In this document: piece by piece, positions 33,851-36,298 of the stretch
Position numbering within the stretch: the stretch's first letter is position 1
How the letters are laid out: the number at the start of each line of letters is the position of its first letter
Source: Streptococcus sp. 121
GTDB taxonomy: Bacteria > Bacillota > Bacilli > Lactobacillales > Streptococcaceae
Direction of reading: 5' to 3'
DNA: 36,298 nucleotides
Assembly (NCBI RefSeq): GCF_016458205.1
Contig: NZ_JAEMED010000018.1
Span: 1 to 36,298 of the forward strand
Made by a program: the position numbers and the translations under genes
The notes under the pieces: model-generated
The model's input: only the letters and a program-made list of their open reading frames with translations
What the model was told of the DNA's origin: nothing
The model's database searches: none

Positions 33851-33879
33851 ATTATATATCGAACAGAAAGCGTTTACAA
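33851..33879 (-). promoter_or_regulatory. nan operon promoter with overlapping cre site
   Basis: TTGTAA (33874-33879), 17-base spacer, TATAAT (33851-33856). TGTAAACGCTTTCT (33865-33878) matches the CcpA cre consensus TGWAANCGNTNWCA at all but the last base. A bound CcpA would cover the -35 and spacer, giving glucose repression of msmK-nanE-satA and perhaps the genes beyond. Confidence 0.8.
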
Positions 33880-34316
33880 TAAATTTTACAATTCTGGTCA
33901 CAGTTCCTAAAACTCACTATTTCGAGAAGGGGATGAAAGTTCTTTCAGACGAACAAACACATAATGTTTCTCCAATCTCTTACGATTCGGAAACAAATTC
34001 TAATGGCTATACACTGCAAAAAAAGAGGGCTAGAGAGTGAGACAGAACGATTTTCGCAAAAAAATTGTTCGTTACAAGTCTTTATTTCATGTTGTAAACT
34101 GAAACGGTTTCTCCCCAAAACGACCTCGCTCTTTTATTGTTAGGCTCAGGTACAAATAGTCTATCCCTAGACTGTCTTCGCTTTCTTGTTTTAAGGCTCA
34201 GGGATTGACTCTTTGAGTTTCTGGATTAGAGAACATGAAATGTTCTCTCAATAAGGGCGAACTATCGTTAGTTGCTTCGCTCTCCTATCTGCTATACTTT
34301 TTTAGTTTTTAATGTT
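33880..34316. other. Intergenic region upstream of the nan operon
   Basis: No supported gene. A small plus-strand frame beginning MKVLSDEQTHNVSPISYDSE (from about 33934) has a GGGG before its ATG but is short and unrecognised. GAGAGTGAGACAGAACGATTT (34035-34055) recurs at 26033-26053. Two related blocks around TAGGCTCAGG and AAGGCTCAGG (about 34140-34205) form an imperfect direct repeat. AGAGAACAT-GAA-ATGTTCTCT (34229-34249) is a perfect hairpin. Confidence 0.4.
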
Positions 34317-34534
34317 ATACTCGAAACAGTTCGAAATCTGAAACGAATTTTAATCCAGGAATTGGATTAAAATTTATAGGTAATGAAGCAAGCATCGCTT
34401 GCCATCAATCCGATGAAGACAGTTCAACAGGTCTGGGAGACCTGTTGAATCTTATCAATAAGCGTGCAATGCACGCAATCAATAAGTTCGGCGAAGAGGA
34501 TTAACACATTCAGATTTTGAAATGTAATGAGTAT
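34317..34534 (-). repeat. 218-bp MITE-like hairpin element, copy C (inverted)
   Basis: Opposite orientation to copies A and B and one base different from A (GTTTCAG for GTTCCAG). All four hairpins and both terminal inverted repeats are intact. It abuts TATAGTCTTTTA, a fragment of the BOX-like terminus at 34536, so the two repeat families again sit side by side. Confidence 0.85.
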
Positions 34535-34783
34535 TATATAGTCTTTTATTTGAAAATAAATAAATAAGGTTGAGACTTTTGTCTCAACCTCTAGCCGCCA
34601 CCTCTGTCTTTTTTGAACTGATAAACTTAAGATTAAATCGCTCAAACGGATACACCTCAAATTGATGAAGTCCTACTTGATTGACAGTACTGAAGTACGG
34701 CAATTCGACAATTCACATTTGTTTTTTGAAATAGTTTTCACGAATAACTCAAGGTCATTTTAAAATTCCGACTTTGATTCCTC
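34535..34783. other. Gap with BOX-like fragments and a terminator
   Basis: No gene. TATAGTCTTTTA (34536-34547) and GACAGTACTGAAGTACGGCAA (about 34683-34703) are separated parts of a BOX-like unit. Between them are the terminator at 34568-34589 and unrelated sequence. Confidence 0.45.
34550..34589 (-). terminator. Terminator of the lipoprotein gene
   Basis: GGTTGAGAC-AAAA-GTCTCAACC, a perfect 9-bp stem on the minus strand, followed by TTATTTATTTATTTT. It is nearly identical to the hairpin at 26228-26249. Confidence 0.6.
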
Positions 34784-35473
34784 TTATTGGATACGAGAAA
34801 AGGTACCGGTGTAGGTTTCAAAATGTTCATTCACTAAGGAAACTGTGCCATTTTCTGGATTCACCATAAAACTTGGAAGTCCAGAAGTATGGTATTCATT
34901 TCCCATTGATGCACTATAGACAGTTCCATCCCAAGATGCAACATCTTTATATACAAACAAATCACGGGTCAAATTTTCACGCGCTACTTCTGGTATATGG
35001 TCACCAGCAGCCATTGCCACATGGACATTACCTGCAGCATCTACAACTAATTGATTCCCAAACTCATCTTGCCAAACTCCAGCCACGGATGAAAAATCAC
35101 CCGCAAGGAGGGCAGCTCCTACATTCACCTCAGGGGGTGGGGGACTTGGTTGAGTAGGCTGGTCCACTTGATTTTGAGAAGGAGCAGCCGTTTCAGAAGT
35201 TCCATTGACCTGAGCACTATTCGGAGCATTTGTTTCAGTGGTTACAGCTGGTGTAGAAGCTGCATTTGCAGACGCAGCTGCTTGATCTTTAACGACTTTT
35301 GCAGTAGAAGTGCCCGACCCTTTGGAGCTGGGTTTGGTACTTGAAGTTGATTTTTGACTGCTGAATTTTTGAACAGTAGCTGAAGAAGAACTAGCTGTTT
35401 TCTCCGACTTCTGAGTTGTAGAGCAGCCTGCTACTAAGAGAAGTGCGGTTAAGCAGATTAGGTATTTTCTCAT
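34784..35473 (-). CDS. Secreted lipoprotein, DUF6287-like C-terminal domain
   Basis: A 229-residue lipoprotein. The signal peptide MRKYLICLTALLLVAGCSTT has the lipobox LVAGC (Cys17). A long Ser/Thr/Ala/Pro-rich linker (about 20-115, ending in a PSPPPPE stretch) would span the wall. The C-terminal domain (about 118-229) starts ALLAGDFSSVAGVWQDEFGN, which resembles the GDFSSIxGTW motif of the streptococcal DUF6287 family; function unknown. It begins 15 bases after the SH3b gene with AGAAGGAGG, so the two were probably one operon. Confidence 0.72.
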   Translation of the reverse strand: MRKYLICLTALLLVAGCSTTQKSEKTASSSSATVQKFSSQKSTSSTKPSSKGSGTSTAKVVKDQAAASANAASTPAVTTETNAPNSAQVNGTSETAAPSQNQVDQPTQPSPPPPEVNVGAALLAGDFSSVAGVWQDEFGNQLVVDAAGNVHVAMAAGDHIPEVARENLTRDLFVYKDVASWDGTVYSASMGNEYHTSGLPSFMVNPENGTVSLVNEHFETYTGTFSRIQ

Positions 35474-35488
35474 ATATCTCCCCTCCTT

Positions 35489-36114
35489 CTAAGTGATGGC
35501 GATATAACGGCGAACTCCTGAATTTGAAATATAACTTAACCAAGTTTTTCCTTCAGAATCCACTAATCTATCATAGTTTACAGACATTCCTACCCCATAA
35601 GTAGCAATCGTAGCCGCTGATACCTTTGGTTCATTTTTGATAAATGATAGTTTAGAAAATGTGTACGTTCCACTAGGTGGAAGGTTAAATCTTTGTTTTT
35701 CAACAATAGGAGTCACACTAGAATTAGATTCATTGAGTTTTTCAATCGGAATATAACGGCGGTTTCCTTGAAATGATAGATAACTTAGCCAACGATAGCC
35801 ATCTGCTTCTAGAACTTTATCGTAATTTACAGATGAACCAACATCATAATAGGCAATATCAACTGTATTGATTCTTGCTTCATTTTTAACTGGACTTCTC
35901 TTCACAAAAATATATGTTCCACTAGACGCTAAGACACTACCACTGGAATTGCTATCTGGTGTAGGTACATTGATATTCGAAGAAACTACTTTTAATTGCT
36001 CAATCGGGATATAACGACGATTTCCTGCCTTGAATCTGATTCACCTACATTAGATACCACCAATTCCAAGTCAGAAGCCGTTGACTCATCTCCATAAACA
36101 ACACTTGGAGCTCC
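35489..36114 (-). pseudogene. Decayed SH3b-domain cell-wall protein, broken by IS110 and a frameshift
   Basis: Two complete bacterial SH3b domains are seen. The first (SGTYIFVKRSPVKNEARIN to WLSYLSFQGNRRYIPIEKL) and second (SGTYTFSKLSFIKNEPKVS to WLSYISNSGVRRYIAIT) are followed by a stop at 35489; such domains bind peptidoglycan. Upstream in the same frame is only the tail of a third domain, FKAGNRRYIPIEQL, then TGA at about 36040. A different frame upstream reads GAPSVVYGDESTASDLELVV, the end of a signal peptide and a mature N-terminus. So a deletion has fused the start to the middle of a third SH3b domain out of frame, probably removing a catalytic hydrolase domain. The IS110 leader then cuts the signal peptide at about 36114. 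A GTG at 35905 opens the longest remaining frame but has no ribosome site. Confidence 0.75.
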
Positions 36115-36298
36115 AACTAAAACTCCAAGCAGGCTTCGCCTGCTAACTCATGACGGAAAATTAGTTCAGGTATATAATAAAGATGAGCAATACAAATCCG
36201 TAAGTTTATTAGGGCTTTGCCGAGCCTGTAACTAAAACTGGATGAATAAGAGTCATGAGATAACTCGAATACGCCTTGAGCGTGAAAATAAAATTACA
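36115..36298 (+). ncRNA. IS110 left-end leader, candidate bridge RNA (right copy, cut by window)
   Basis: Inverted copy of 190-373 with one difference, running toward a transposase gene beyond the window. It starts AACTAAAACTCC and has a perfect AGCAGGC-TTC-GCCTGCT hairpin (36127-36143). A TATAAT -10 follows (36173-36178) with TGACGG (36151-36156) upstream; the likely RNA start is near 36185. The first domain, ATCC to GGAT, encloses GGCT-TTGCCG-AGCC and the second AACTAAAACT (36230-36239). GAATAAGAG (36244-36252) is the 5' arm of the second domain, whose 3' arm lies just outside. Bridge RNA function is inferred from family knowledge. Confidence 0.72.

Noticed and set aside
33810-34040. 76-codon plus-strand frame upstream of msmK
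   Set aside because: It covers the nan promoter on the opposite strand and has an atypical composition at its start; only its second half looks coding-like, with no family recognised.

Overview
The window is Streptococcus chromosome, most likely a viridans (mitis/oralis/sanguinis-type) species. The evidence is the low-GC coding, strong AGGAGG ribosome binding sites, TTGNNA-17-TANNNT promoters, the firmicute-type order of the S10-spc-alpha ribosomal gene block, a pneumococcus-like sialic acid locus, an OatA/Adr-type acetyltransferase, and several families of short intergenic repeats comparable in style to pneumococcal BOX/RUP/SPRITE. Nearly every gene is on the minus strand. The species cannot be fixed from the sequence alone.

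Layout. Positions 1-373 hold the 5' end of an IS110-family element: the transposase N-terminus and its long non-coding leader. Positions 36115-36298 hold the same leader in inverted orientation (one difference in 184 bp), so the two copies point outward and bracket the window. The left copy abuts a BOX-like repeat. The right copy sits in the signal-peptide region of a decayed SH3b-domain protein gene. From left to right come: an MFS transporter (721-1956); gene debris and repeats; a GCS2-type glutamate-cysteine ligase homologue (2840-4096); the whole rpsJ-to-rplQ ribosomal block including secY, adk, infA and rpoA (4321-19195), with a strong promoter before rpsJ and an internal one before infA; uraA with a PyrR-type attenuator leader (19510-21182); an OatA-like O-acetyltransferase with a small unknown gene behind it; the sialic acid catabolism and uptake locus (24060-33801); and a lipoprotein gene plus the broken SH3b gene.

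How the genes work together. The sialic acid locus reads msmK-like ATPase, nanE, sugar-binding lipoprotein, then two permeases, a YesL-like protein, N-acetylneuraminate lyase, then a ROK kinase and the RpiR-type regulator NanR. Together these import sialic acid and convert it to GlcNAc-6-P. The promoters before msmK and nanR each overlap a CcpA cre-like site, and the nanR promoter also carries a 21-nt perfect palindrome that could be the NanR operator.

Most notable signals. (1) The IS110 leader has the features expected of a bridge RNA. It has its own promoter, two stem-loop domains and an internal 10-mer (AACTAAAACT) that recurs at the element end and, as its first eight bases, in the uninterrupted repeat used as one target. 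(2) A 218-bp MITE-like element with about 25-bp imperfect terminal inverted repeats and four internal perfect hairpins is present in three nearly identical copies in or beside the sialic acid locus, with older decayed copies elsewhere. (3) A 106-bp modular BOX-like repeat occurs at least five times, once nested inside decayed repeat sequence. (4) A third structured repeat family has entered the ribosomal operon, with a tandem pair between rpsH and rpsN and an opposite-facing copy between rplC and rpsJ.
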